Assembly (NCBI GenBank): GCA_003056245.1
Contig: MVDH01000003.1
Location: forward strand, 969,957-1,033,956
Length of the DNA: 64,000 nt
Direction: 5' to 3'
Source: Cellvibrio sp. 79
Lineage (GTDB): Bacteria; Pseudomonadota; Gammaproteobacteria; Pseudomonadales; Cellvibrionaceae
Below, piece after piece: positions 28,636 to 37,210 of this stretch. The position numbers and the translations under genes are program-made. Each line of letters starts with the position of its first letter. Position 1 is the stretch's first letter. Below the pieces are notes generated by a model that was not told the DNA's origin, made no database searches, and worked only from the letters and a program-made list of their open reading frames with translations.

Positions 28636-31600
28636 TTACAGTGTCAAAGTTATGCCGACGTTGTAGCGGCGCTCTTGAATCCACATGCTGTTAAATTGGT
28701 TGCTGTATTGCGAATAACTTTTCCTGCTTTGCGCAGTTAAGTTCGTGCCGCTTGCAGTGAAGCTGATGTGTTCGTTCAACCAATAACTTGCTGAGAGATC
28801 GAGGTAACCTTGTGGCTCAACCCAGTTGCCCATCGAGATGGGTTCGGCTTGTGTTGCCAGGCCAAAGCGACCGTCGTATTCCTTGCTCTTCCAGTTGTAA
28901 GCCAGGCGCACGTTCAAGCCGGCTTTGTCGTACCACAGGATCATGTTGGACTGATGCTTGGAGTTGGATCTCAAGGGGAAGGAGTTGCCCATGAAATCTT
29001 TATCCGTGCTCTCGCTTTCGGAATAGGTGTAGTTAAATTCAATACCGGTTGCGCTCAGGAATGCACCCGGAAGGAACGTGAATGGTTGTTTGTAGCCAAG
29101 CTCCAAACCGTAGAGCGATGAAGCACCGACGTTTTTGCTGGCCCACACGTTGGCCATATTGCCGCGATTAATACCATCGAGGTCTACAAAGCGACGCTGT
29201 TCCTGATAGGTTTGCACGGAGGTGCTGACATCAATCATGAACAAACCTACGCCTAGAATGGAGTTTTCATCGAAGTACCATTCGGTAGTGGCGTTATAGA
29301 CATTGGCATACCAGGGTTTCATGTAAGGATCGCCGTTATCACTGCCGCCGTTAACGCAAAAAACAGTTTCGCCTTTACCATCCGGCCCTAATTGTTGTAC
29401 GCCGTTAACATCGTATTTTGGACATTCGCCAACCCACACATTCAAACTTTCACCCAGATTTTTCAGATCATTACGCGAAGTGGTTTTGGCTGCACCCAAC
29501 CGCACAACAACATCATCTGTCGGGAAGAAATTCAGGTTGATAGAGGGCAACACATCAACAAATGAATACTTGATAGTTTCCATATCGCTAACAAACGCGA
29601 TGGCCTGGTTTTCGTAGCCGATGGAGTTATAGATATCCAGTTTTTCCGGAATGATGCTTTTCTGGATGGTGCGGTCAGTGCTGATAATTTGCGCACCCAC
29701 GTTGCCTTTAAATGGAACTCCCCAAATGCCATCGACTGAATCAAGGTTCAATTGGAACGATGCCGTTGAGGTGACCTCTTCCACATCGTATTCAAATGCG
29801 GGGTCATTCACTGTTCTTACGCCCGGTGCCGGCACTACAGTAACGTTGCCGTTTTCATCGGTAACCGTAGTTTCCTGGCCGGGATACAAACGGTTCATAA
29901 ATTCCAGAGGATTATCCCAGGTCGCCGGATTGAGTGATGAAACACCGCTTTCAAAACCTTTGAAGGGACCAAAGTCGGTGAACTTGATAGTTTCAGCAGC
30001 GGTGAATCCGTTGTTTGGCAACTTACCGGTATTTACTAAATTGGCATTTTCGAGGCTGTAATCGAAATAACGGAAATCCGGCCAGCGTTGCCATACCTGA
30101 TTGCCTGACATTAATTGATAACGTTTGTTAGCCGGGGTGCGGTCGCTATCGGGATAGCGCTGGGTTGCAGTCAAATAATTAAATTTACTGTTGTGAGCAT
30201 CGCGATCCCCTTGACGGAAACCGACATCAACTGATGAGAAAAGATCGCTTTCGAGTTCGTAGTTAACATCCAGGCGAATCACATTCAGCTCTGCGGTAAC
30301 TTCGGAGCCATCCGCAATACCTTGATAGAACTTCAACAAGTTGGCATCGGACAAATCGCCCTCGTAACTGAAGCTCGGGTATTCGCCGCGATAATCTACG
30401 GTTAGCGGATAGCCAGTGACCGGGTCTTTACCATTGGGAGCAGGAATACCTGTTACCGGGTCTTTAGGACCATCCACATCCACCCAGTTCCAACCGGGGT
30501 TGCCCTGTTGGAAAATAGCGCTGCGATATTGTTTTTCTGCCTCGGCATAAACATAGCGAAGCTTGGCTTTCAAACGATCCTGGCTGTCGTACTCCACCTC
30601 AAAATTGGTATTCAGCGCTGCGGTACGGTTGATCTGGTTGCTGGATGTTGTCTGGAAACCGGGAGCGACCAGTTTGGCCACTTGCAGGGTATGCAGGTTT
30701 CTGGTTTGGGTTACGCCGTTGGCATCCACGTAGGTAACGTCACCCATGTCCGTCACAATTGTGCCTTGTGAAACCGGCAGCAATGGGTCGTATAACCCAT
30801 CCACATACTGTGGCAATGTGCCATTTACCTGATAGGAAGTAGTGGAGCTGGAACCATCAAAGGCAGCCACTACACCGCGATCAAATTGGTCCATAGCGGT
30901 GTAAAAAGCATCGCCGCGCACAATGAAGTGCTCACCAACAGCCGCTTCAATCGAGATATTTGCCCCTTCACGCTCACGCGTCATAAAGCTGGAGCGCGCG
31001 GAATATTCGCCGGGGACGAGGTACCAGTCGTTTACCAGATCGCCGTCGCCGTCAATGTCTTTGCGGTCGCTTGGACCTTTACCTTTACCTTCCAAAAAAC
31101 CCAAATGCTGGCTGGTGGACATCTGGTAGTTAGCGTTGTAGCTGTTGGATTGGAATGCGCCCACGGTGACACCAAACAGGCCGTCATTGTTGTAGCCGAG
31201 GATCAGACTGTAGTTGTCATCGGGTGAACGCTTGTCAGTGGTGCCATCCGCATTCATTTCGCGATCGGAAAGTTCACCTTGTGAAAAATCCAGTTTGGCA
31301 TTGGCAGTGAAGCCATTTTTCATCTTCAACGGGCTGATGGTTTTGAGGTTCACCAAACCGGAAATACCACCGGCGATTGCATTCGTCGATTGGGATTTAT
31401 AAACATCTACGCCATTGATCATACCGGCGGGAATATCACCGTAGTTGGCGCCCACATCGGTAATGTTCCAGGGGCTCAGGAATTGCTCGCCATTCAGGGT
31501 AGTCATTACTTGCGGCATACCGCGCACGTTAAGCGAGGTACCTTCGTTCGCTTCGCGCTTGATTTGAACGCCGGTTACGCGCTGCAAGGAATCGGTGATG

Positions 31601-31845
31601 GTGGCATCGGGCAATTTGCCGATGTCTTCGGCCACAATCGAATCCACCACGGTGGTTGATTCACGCTTGATATCAATTGCCTTGGCCTGGGATGCGCGCA
31701 CCCCCTTAACAATCACTTCTTCGACGGACTCATCAGTGGCGGATGTATCCGGTTGTTGTGCATAAGCGTGCACGCTGCCAAGCGCACAGCCTATGGCCAA
31801 TACCAGGGCTTTTTTTCGGGTAGTGATACCTCGGGTTTTGATCAT
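28636..31845 (-). CDS. TonB-dependent receptor (Xanthomonas/Caulobacter carbohydrate class), copy 1
   Basis: A 1069-residue outer-membrane receptor importing a ligand with TonB energy. After the signal peptide (ALVLAIGCALGSVHAYA) comes a TonB-box region (ESVEEVIVKG), the plug with DSIVAEDIGKLPDATITDSLQRV, GMPQVMTTLNGE and SGLVNLKT, then a 22-strand barrel with repeated aromatic strands. The C-terminus is VGITLTL rather than the usual terminal Phe. The frame extends to 32004 without a ribosome site; ATG at 31845 follows GAGGAAGC. It is closely related to the receptor at 32417-35434 (same plug motifs and same C-terminal QERRYNVGI pattern), and is likely co-transcribed with the GH5-like lipoprotein. 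Confidence 0.92.
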   Translation of the reverse strand: MIKTRGITTRKKALVLAIGCALGSVHAYAQQPDTSATDESVEEVIVKGVRASQAKAIDIKRESTTVVDSIVAEDIGKLPDATITDSLQRVTGVQIKREANEGTSLNVRGMPQVMTTLNGEQFLSPWNITDVGANYGDIPAGMINGVDVYKSQSTNAIAGGISGLVNLKTISPLKMKNGFTANAKLDFSQGELSDREMNADGTTDKRSPDDNYSLILGYNNDGLFGVTVGAFQSNSYNANYQMSTSQHLGFLEGKGKGPSDRKDIDGDGDLVNDWYLVPGEYSARSSFMTREREGANISIEAAVGEHFIVRGDAFYTAMDQFDRGVVAAFDGSSSTTSYQVNGTLPQYVDGLYDPLLPVSQGTIVTDMGDVTYVDANGVTQTRNLHTLQVAKLVAPGFQTTSSNQINRTAALNTNFEVEYDSQDRLKAKLRYVYAEAEKQYRSAIFQQGNPGWNWVDVDGPKDPVTGIPAPNGKDPVTGYPLTVDYRGEYPSFSYEGDLSDANLLKFYQGIADGSEVTAELNVIRLDVNYELESDLFSSVDVGFRQGDRDAHNSKFNYLTATQRYPDSDRTPANKRYQLMSGNQVWQRWPDFRYFDYSLENANLVNTGKLPNNGFTAAETIKFTDFGPFKGFESGVSSLNPATWDNPLEFMNRLYPGQETTVTDENGNVTVVPAPGVRTVNDPAFEYDVEEVTSTASFQLNLDSVDGIWGVPFKGNVGAQIISTDRTIQKSIIPEKLDIYNSIGYENQAIAFVSDMETIKYSFVDVLPSINLNFFPTDDVVVRLGAAKTTSRNDLKNLGESLNVWVGECPKYDVNGVQQLGPDGKGETVFCVNGGSDNGDPYMKPWYANVYNATTEWYFDENSILGVGLFMIDVSTSVQTYQEQRRFVDLDGINRGNMANVWASKNVGASSLYGLELGYKQPFTFLPGAFLSATGIEFNYTYSESESTDKDFMGNSFPLRSNSKHQSNMILWYDKAGLNVRLAYNWKSKEYDGRFGLATQAEPISMGNWVEPQGYLDLSASYWLNEHISFTASGTNLTAQSRKSYSQYSNQFNSMWIQERRYNVGITLTL

Positions 31846-32368
31846 CTTGAGCTTCCTCGTTTTATTATCTTTTGAGTTATGGCAGCCGGTTTTTTTATCC
31901 GGCCTTACGTTCACACGGAAAACTCCTGCACCCGGCTTCGGGGGAAGGTTTGGGATGTGAGCGGTAAAGGTAGTTCGGTGGATTAGCAGATTGAGTCTGC
32001 GCACTTATTTTTATCGGTGACGCCTATTATCGCATTCGAGCACTTTGCCAACGAATAATGGATCAAAATGTAATCGGTTTCAACAGGATATTGAAACCGA
32101 TCACAAACCCCCTGTGCAGCAGCACAGAATAATTTGTGAGCAAAACTATCTAAAATGCCATTTCTTATAGCTTTTACATTTATTTATTGACACATAAACA
32201 CTTATTTATTTCATAAAAAGCATAAACCCGCACTATTTTTACATAGAAATATTTGTAATATCTATAAGACCTACAAATTACGATAGTAAATTTTTCTATC
32301 AATTTGGATATCGGTTTCAGATCAACTGTGAATACCGGTAACATTTTGGCACCGTAATTAACAGGCAT
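31846..32368 (-). promoter_or_regulatory. Promoter region of TonB receptor 1 with CG-centred palindromes
   Basis: No gene is supported here. TGTAATCGGTTTCA (32069-32082) and its inverted form TGAAACCGATCACA (32092-32105) lie 224-260 bases upstream of the start, centres 23 bases apart. ATCGGTTTCA recurs at 32310-32319. CG-centred palindromes of this form are typical LacI-family operators; no LacI gene is in the window. Confidence 0.55.
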
Positions 32369-32370
32369 AA

Positions 32371-32394
32371 AAAAACCGGCCTGAGCCGGTTTTT
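32371..32394. terminator. Rho-independent terminator after TonB receptor 2
   Basis: AAAAACCGGC and GCCGGTTTTT form a perfect 10-bp stem around CTGA, 22 bases beyond the stop at 32417; works on both strands. Confidence 0.85.
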
Positions 32395-32416
32395 GTATCG
32401 AATTACTGAACATACA

Positions 32417-35400
32417 TCACAAGCGCAGACGAATCCCCGCTGCAACACGACGCTCCTGCACCGATAGGGAGTGGAATTGATCCTCAAACTGGGCGTAGTT
32501 GCGATAGTTGGTTTCAGTCAGGTTGGTACCTTGCAGATATAAGGTGACGTTTTCGATCACATCGTAGTTAACCGAGACATCCAGATAACCCGCAGCTTCA
32601 GTCCAGTTTCCCATGCTGATTGCTGCTTCGTTGGTATTCAAACCAACACGGCCATTGAAGATCTCGCTGCGCCAGTTATAGGCGATACGCGAGCTGAGCT
32701 TGTCACCCTGATACCACAAAATGGCGTTGTACTGGTGCTTGGAGTTGGATTGCAGCGGGAAGCTATTGCCTTCCAGATCTTCATCGCCCGAATCACTATC
32801 GGAATAGGTATAGTTGAATTCCATACCGGTATTACTCAGGAAGCTCGGCAGGAAATCAAAGGATTGCTTATAGCCTACTTCGAAACCAAGAAGGTCTGAT
32901 CCTGAAACGTTCTGGGTAGTCCAAACGTTGGCGGTGCGTCGCACAACACCGTCAGAATCCGGATACGCACGCGCATCCTGCAAGGTTTCGGTTGCGGTAT
33001 CAACCTGGATCAGGAATACACCCAGACCCAGAATGCTGCCTTCAGCAAAATACCACTCGGTAGACGCGTTCCAGTTATCGGCACGCCAGGGTTTAACATT
33101 GGGGTTACCCTGGTCATTACCGCCACCGGGGCTGGTCACCACATTGTAAGCACCGTTCTCATCAGTGCGGGTGCCGCCAGGGGTGTAAACCTTGTATTCC
33201 TGATACCACAACGTCTCATCTTCACCCACATTCACCAGATCATTACGACTCATGGTTTTGTTGTAACCGAAGCGTACGATGACGTCATCAGCCGGGAAAA
33301 AACTGATGTTGGCCGCCGGCAATACATCGGTGAATGAGGTTTCAGTAGTCTTGGTGCCCAACTGCTTGAACATCACCTGCCAACCCGCGGGCGGTTTACC
33401 CAATGCTGCGTCTGCGCCACCGCCGTAGTAACTTCCTGGTGCCGGTACAGCTCCGGCAGCGTAGGTGCTATTTACAACTTCACGCTTGGTCTCAACTACA
33501 CGCAAACCCACATTGCCAGAGTACGGAATGCCGAATACACCCTCGTCATTTTCGAAGTTGCCCTGGAAATAAGCCTGCGCAGTATCCTCAACCACTGAAT
33601 AAGCTTTGGCCGGATCTGCAAAGCGGGTAGCGCCGGGGTAGATGGAATTCATAAAGCCATCCACATCATCCAGCGACTTTGGATTCAATGCTGCAACACC
33701 CGATTCAAAACCACTGAAAGGCCCAAAGTCGTTGTAGGAAATCAGTTGCGACTTAAGATCATCGAAGGGCGCTTGCTGCAAATCGGCATTACCTTTGAAG
33801 TCATACCAGTCAGGGTAGCGTTGCCAGACATAGTCACCAGGCAAGGGCTTAAAGTGCAGATCCGCCGGAACATTCGGGTCAGCCCAAGTTGAGTAGCGGC
33901 CAGTCGGAGTCAAGTAATCGTATTTGGTGGTTTTCACATCGCGGCGATCCAGGCGCAAACCGAAATCAAACGATTTGAAATCGGCAAATTCGAATTCATA
34001 GGAACCGTCTGCGCGCAGTACATCCATAGTCGCTTCATCTTGCTGCTCGATCGCAAATGCCTGGAACAGGTTCAAACGATCAGTGCTGGATAAGTCATCC
34101 GCATAGGAAAAGTTGGGATATTCCTGGGTGTAATCCACCGTTACCATGAACGGTAAAACAGGGTCATCCTTACCATCACCATCCTCATCAACCCAATACC
34201 AAACCGGCGTACCTTGCTGGAAGGTAGCCTCTTCGTAGGTCTTATCGGCTTCAGAGTGCACATAGCGCAATGTGCCTTTAAACGCATCACCGGAATCGAA
34301 TGCCAGTTCGAAATTGGTATTGATGGCATCAGTGTGGTTTTGCTTGCTTTTGGTAGTCGCTTGGAAATCCGGCGCTTCAACCACGGCGACTTGCACCGAG
34401 TTAATCACGCGATCCGGCGTGCTGCCACTGCCTGGCACCACGGCTTCTTTTGTGGTCACAGTGCCGGGGCGCAATACGTCATAGTTCGAGTCACGGCTAC
34501 CGTTGAATTGGGTTTCTACACCGCGATCATACTGGTCCATTTTGGTGTAGAAAACTTCACCGGTGAATGTCAGGGAATCACTCAAACGCGACTGGAATGA
34601 GGTCGCAAAACCTTCGCGCTCACGCTCCATTACATAGGCTTTTACACCGTAACCGGCGGGAACCAGGTAGCGATCGGTCGTCTTGTTACCATCGCCGTTT
34701 AAATCCAGTGGATCACCGCCAGAATTCACAAACCCCAGGCGCGAGTCTTCATACATTTGATAGTTGGCCGCATTGGTCAGCGAACTGAATGCACCAAACG
34801 TGAAACCCAAATCGCCATTGTTCCAGCCTACAAATGCATTAACGTCATGGTTAGCATCTTTGGTGATAGAACCTTCCGAGGTCTCCAGGCCAGCAGTAGC
34901 AGTCCAGCCTGCGTCCATATCCAGGGCGCGACGGGTTTTCAAATCCACCACGCCGGAAATCCCGCCCGCAGCAGTCGAGGCAGATTGGGATTTGATAACG
35001 TCCACACCGGAAATCATTGAGGCGGGAATATCGGAATAGTTGGCTCCAACGCCAGTAATCGACCAGGGGCTGAGAAACGATTCACCATTTAACGTCGTCA
35101 GCACTTGCGGCATACCGCGCACATTCAGGCTGGAACCTTCACCCGCCGTACGCTGGATTTGCACGCCGGTCACACGCTGCAAGGAGTCAGCGATAGTGAC
35201 GTCCGGCAACTTGCCAATATCTTCTGCCACAATCGAATCGACAATAACGGCCGAGTTACGCTTTACATCCACCGCCGCTTTTTGCGAGCCGCGAATACCG
35301 GTAACGATAACTTCTTCAACCAGGTTATCGCCCGTTGGCGCATTCTGTGCAATTGCCGGACTGGTCAATGCCGCGACCGAAAAAGCCGCTACACAGGATG

Positions 35401-35434
35401 ACAAAATCGTCTTTTTAAAATACGGAGAACTCAT
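32417..35434 (-). CDS. TonB-dependent receptor (Xanthomonas/Caulobacter carbohydrate class), copy 2
   Basis: A 1005-residue outer-membrane receptor with signal peptide (SSCVAAFSVAALTSPAIAQ), TonB-box region (NLVEEVIVTG), plug motifs SIVAEDIGKLPDVTIADSLQRV, GMPQVLTTLNGESFLSPW and GGISGVVDLKT, and a long beta-barrel ending in VAAGIRLRL. It is a tandem paralogue of copy 1, and both end with Leu. A GAGGGG ribosome site supports ATG at 35434. Its own terminator sits between the two genes, so each has a separate promoter, yet both carry a similar palindrome about 220-237 bases upstream. Substrate unknown; a plant or chitin oligosaccharide is plausible. Confidence 0.92.
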   Translation of the reverse strand: MSSPYFKKTILSSCVAAFSVAALTSPAIAQNAPTGDNLVEEVIVTGIRGSQKAAVDVKRNSAVIVDSIVAEDIGKLPDVTIADSLQRVTGVQIQRTAGEGSSLNVRGMPQVLTTLNGESFLSPWSITGVGANYSDIPASMISGVDVIKSQSASTAAGGISGVVDLKTRRALDMDAGWTATAGLETSEGSITKDANHDVNAFVGWNNGDLGFTFGAFSSLTNAANYQMYEDSRLGFVNSGGDPLDLNGDGNKTTDRYLVPAGYGVKAYVMEREREGFATSFQSRLSDSLTFTGEVFYTKMDQYDRGVETQFNGSRDSNYDVLRPGTVTTKEAVVPGSGSTPDRVINSVQVAVVEAPDFQATTKSKQNHTDAINTNFELAFDSGDAFKGTLRYVHSEADKTYEEATFQQGTPVWYWVDEDGDGKDDPVLPFMVTVDYTQEYPNFSYADDLSSTDRLNLFQAFAIEQQDEATMDVLRADGSYEFEFADFKSFDFGLRLDRRDVKTTKYDYLTPTGRYSTWADPNVPADLHFKPLPGDYVWQRYPDWYDFKGNADLQQAPFDDLKSQLISYNDFGPFSGFESGVAALNPKSLDDVDGFMNSIYPGATRFADPAKAYSVVEDTAQAYFQGNFENDEGVFGIPYSGNVGLRVVETKREVVNSTYAAGAVPAPGSYYGGGADAALGKPPAGWQVMFKQLGTKTTETSFTDVLPAANISFFPADDVIVRFGYNKTMSRNDLVNVGEDETLWYQEYKVYTPGGTRTDENGAYNVVTSPGGGNDQGNPNVKPWRADNWNASTEWYFAEGSILGLGVFLIQVDTATETLQDARAYPDSDGVVRRTANVWTTQNVSGSDLLGFEVGYKQSFDFLPSFLSNTGMEFNYTYSDSDSGDEDLEGNSFPLQSNSKHQYNAILWYQGDKLSSRIAYNWRSEIFNGRVGLNTNEAAISMGNWTEAAGYLDVSVNYDVIENVTLYLQGTNLTETNYRNYAQFEDQFHSLSVQERRVAAGIRLRL

Positions 35435-35860
35435 GAAACCCCTCGTGCTGTTTAAATCCCGCTAACTCCCAAATTCAAGGCGAACAAATCTATCCGGAGG
35501 CTATGAAAAACCCACAGGTGATAGCGATAGATGAATGTTTATCTGGAAAGTTAGGAACTAGTAGTTGAACAAGCTTGATACCTCTGCCTGTTTTTGATTG
35601 CTCTTATCTTTGTTTATGCGACAGCCAAAATCGCAGTTAATAATTACCGATTATGTAATCGATTACAACAATTTTTACATTTAAATAGGTTAAATTCTGA
35701 TACCCAGTATTCATTCAAAATATTGGCAGGCAACCAAAATTAAAAATAATCATTAAAAATCAAGTGGTTGAATTTGTAGCATTTAATAGATATCAAAAAT
35801 ATGAAAGTGAGCGTATTCAGAGGAAATGACTTAAAAGTAAACGATTACACCACCAACCAT
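35435..35860 (-). promoter_or_regulatory. Promoter region of TonB receptor 2 with perfect LacI-like palindrome
   Basis: TGTAATCGATTACA at 35654-35667 is a perfect 14-base palindrome, 220-233 bases upstream of the receptor start. A second, partly matching site, AGTAAACGATTACA, is at 35836-35849. The rest is AT-rich with no supported gene. Confidence 0.55.
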
Positions 35861-35896
35861 AAAAAAGGGCAGCTTGGGTATATCCATAAACTGCCC
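35861..35896 (-). terminator. Terminator of the glutathione peroxidase gene
   Basis: Stem CAGGGCAG/CTGCCC region: GGGCAG at 35867-35872 and CTGCCC at 35891-35896; the minus strand continues into TTTTTT. It starts about 10 bases after the stop at 35907. Confidence 0.75.
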
Positions 35897-35906
35897 TGAC
35901 TATTGA

Positions 35907-36452
35907 TTAGAGTTGCTGCTCTATTGCAGCTGCCAGCTTGGGGGAATCCGGCTTGGTTGTGCTGCCGAAATATTCAACCAGCTTGCCATCCTTCCCAACC
36001 AGATATTTGTTGAAATTCCACTTTGGCTCTTGCGCCTGGTCAGCCAATTCCTTGAATACCGGGTTCGCCTCCTCACCAGTTACATGGGTAGGTGCCAACA
36101 TGGTGAAGGTTACACCGTAGTTGAGATAGCAAATTTCTGCCGCTTTTTCTTCATTTGCATCTTCCTGCTTGAAGTCATCGCTGGCAAAACCTACTACCAC
36201 CAACCCTTTATCCTTGTACTTTTTGTGCAACGCTTCCAGTTCTTTGAACTGGGAAGTGAAGCCGCAATGGCTGGCCGTATTCACCACCAGCACGGTTTTG
36301 TTTTCCATTAACTCACAAATATTCACAGAATCCTTTGAATGCAATTTGCGATATTCGCCTTTCAAATATTCCGGGCAAGCCGATGCAGTTACGCTGATCA
36401 TTGCCAACAGACCTATCATGCTTCTCAATATTGCGGGGCTTTTCGATTTCAC
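35907..36452 (-). CDS. Exported glutathione peroxidase-family protein
   Basis: A 181-residue thiol peroxidase of the glutathione peroxidase family, reducing peroxides with glutathione or more often thioredoxin. A signal peptide (MIGLLAMISVTASA) points to the periplasm. VVNTASHCGFTSQF gives the peroxidatic Cys at residue 63, and KWNFNKYLV gives the conserved Trp145 and Asn146-148 region. The tetrad glutamine, usually in a NQF motif about 30 residues after the Cys, is replaced: the line reads FASDDF here. A lone Cys near residue 26 may be what remains of the signal cleavage site. Transcribed alone, with a clear terminator. Confidence 0.88.
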   Translation of the reverse strand: MKSKSPAILRSMIGLLAMISVTASACPEYLKGEYRKLHSKDSVNICELMENKTVLVVNTASHCGFTSQFKELEALHKKYKDKGLVVVGFASDDFKQEDANEEKAAEICYLNYGVTFTMLAPTHVTGEEANPVFKELADQAQEPKWNFNKYLVGKDGKLVEYFGSTTKPDSPKLAAAIEQQL

Positions 36453-36550
36453 AGGAAGATCTCCTCAGTTATTAACATAACAACGATGCAGGCAGTCTAA
36501 CCGGTTTTGAACCAATGAAACGTTTAGAAATGTTGGCGACCATCACACCG

Positions 36551-36955
36551 TTAACGCTTGACGAGGAGGTATAAAAGATCATCTTTTACAAAAAACTCCC
36601 ATCCGCCACTTTCGTTATTTCCTTTAATAAGGCAACCGATATGATCGCTTTTAAAAAGACCGTGTGCATTGAAAGCGGCATCACTTTTGAAACCTGTAGC
36701 ACTAGTTTGATCCACAGCAGCAAATGTTCCGCCGTGAAATTCACAACCATCGATTATTTTTTTTACGTCAGTGCGCTCCGCCTTATATAAAGAAATATTG
36801 GATGAATTTGCCGATTCATTAAACAATGTCTCGGTAATTTCAATGTGCAGGGTTGTTATTCGCTCAATATAGTTTGTCGGCCTGGTCCACCACCAAACAA
36901 AAATAGCAGCGAATATCACCAGAAAAATACTCCAATACACCAAATACTTTTTCAT
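36551..36955 (-). CDS. Hypothetical protein with N-terminal membrane anchor
   Basis: Family not recognised. The 134-residue product has one TM helix (YLVYWSIFLVIFAAIFVWWW, about 4-23) and a soluble periplasmic part with two cysteines (about 71 and 108) that could pair. ATG at 36955 follows GAGGTAG; the frame reaches 36976 without a ribosome site. Two short inverted repeats lie upstream: GACAC/GTGTC at 36997-37011 and ATTAGATC/GATCTAAT at 37031-37051, which may be regulatory. No operon partner. Confidence 0.65.
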   Translation of the reverse strand: MKKYLVYWSIFLVIFAAIFVWWWTRPTNYIERITTLHIEITETLFNESANSSNISLYKAERTDVKKIIDGCEFHGGTFAAVDQTSATGFKSDAAFNAHGLFKSDHIGCLIKGNNESGGWEFFVKDDLLYLLVKR

Positions 36956-37030
36956 AACTACCTCGACATAATTCAAAAAAATCCATTACAGGAACAGACA
37001 CGATCAGTGTCGTAAATTTTCGATGCCGGT

Positions 37031-37051
37031 ATTAGATCCCAACGATCTAAT
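37031..37051. promoter_or_regulatory. Inverted repeat upstream of the anchored hypothetical gene
   Basis: Perfect 8-bp arms ATTAGATC and GATCTAAT around CCAAC, 76-96 bases upstream of the start at 36955. It could be an operator; no regulator is assigned. Confidence 0.35.
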
Positions 37052-37136
37052 CAAGCAAAATTTATCCGTATTGGATCGACACTCTTACAATAGTATCAGG
37101 GTTTTTCGAAGTAAAAATATGCGAGAGGCAAATAGC

Positions 37137-37164
37137 AAAAAAGCGGATCTGGTTACAGATCCGC
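37137..37164 (-). terminator. Rho-independent terminator of the GH18 chitinase gene
   Basis: Perfect 9-bp stem GCGGATCTG / CAGATCCGC (37143-37164) with a GTTA loop and a minus-strand T-run. Confidence 0.85.
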
Positions 37165-37210
37165 AAGTCCGGGAGGAAAAACAGGGGAAAAGACCGTAAT
37201 AAATTACAAT

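Noticed and set aside
32180-32413. 77-codon minus-strand frame between the two TonB receptors
   Set aside because: It lies over a terminator and candidate operators, and the product looks like translated AT-rich spacer.
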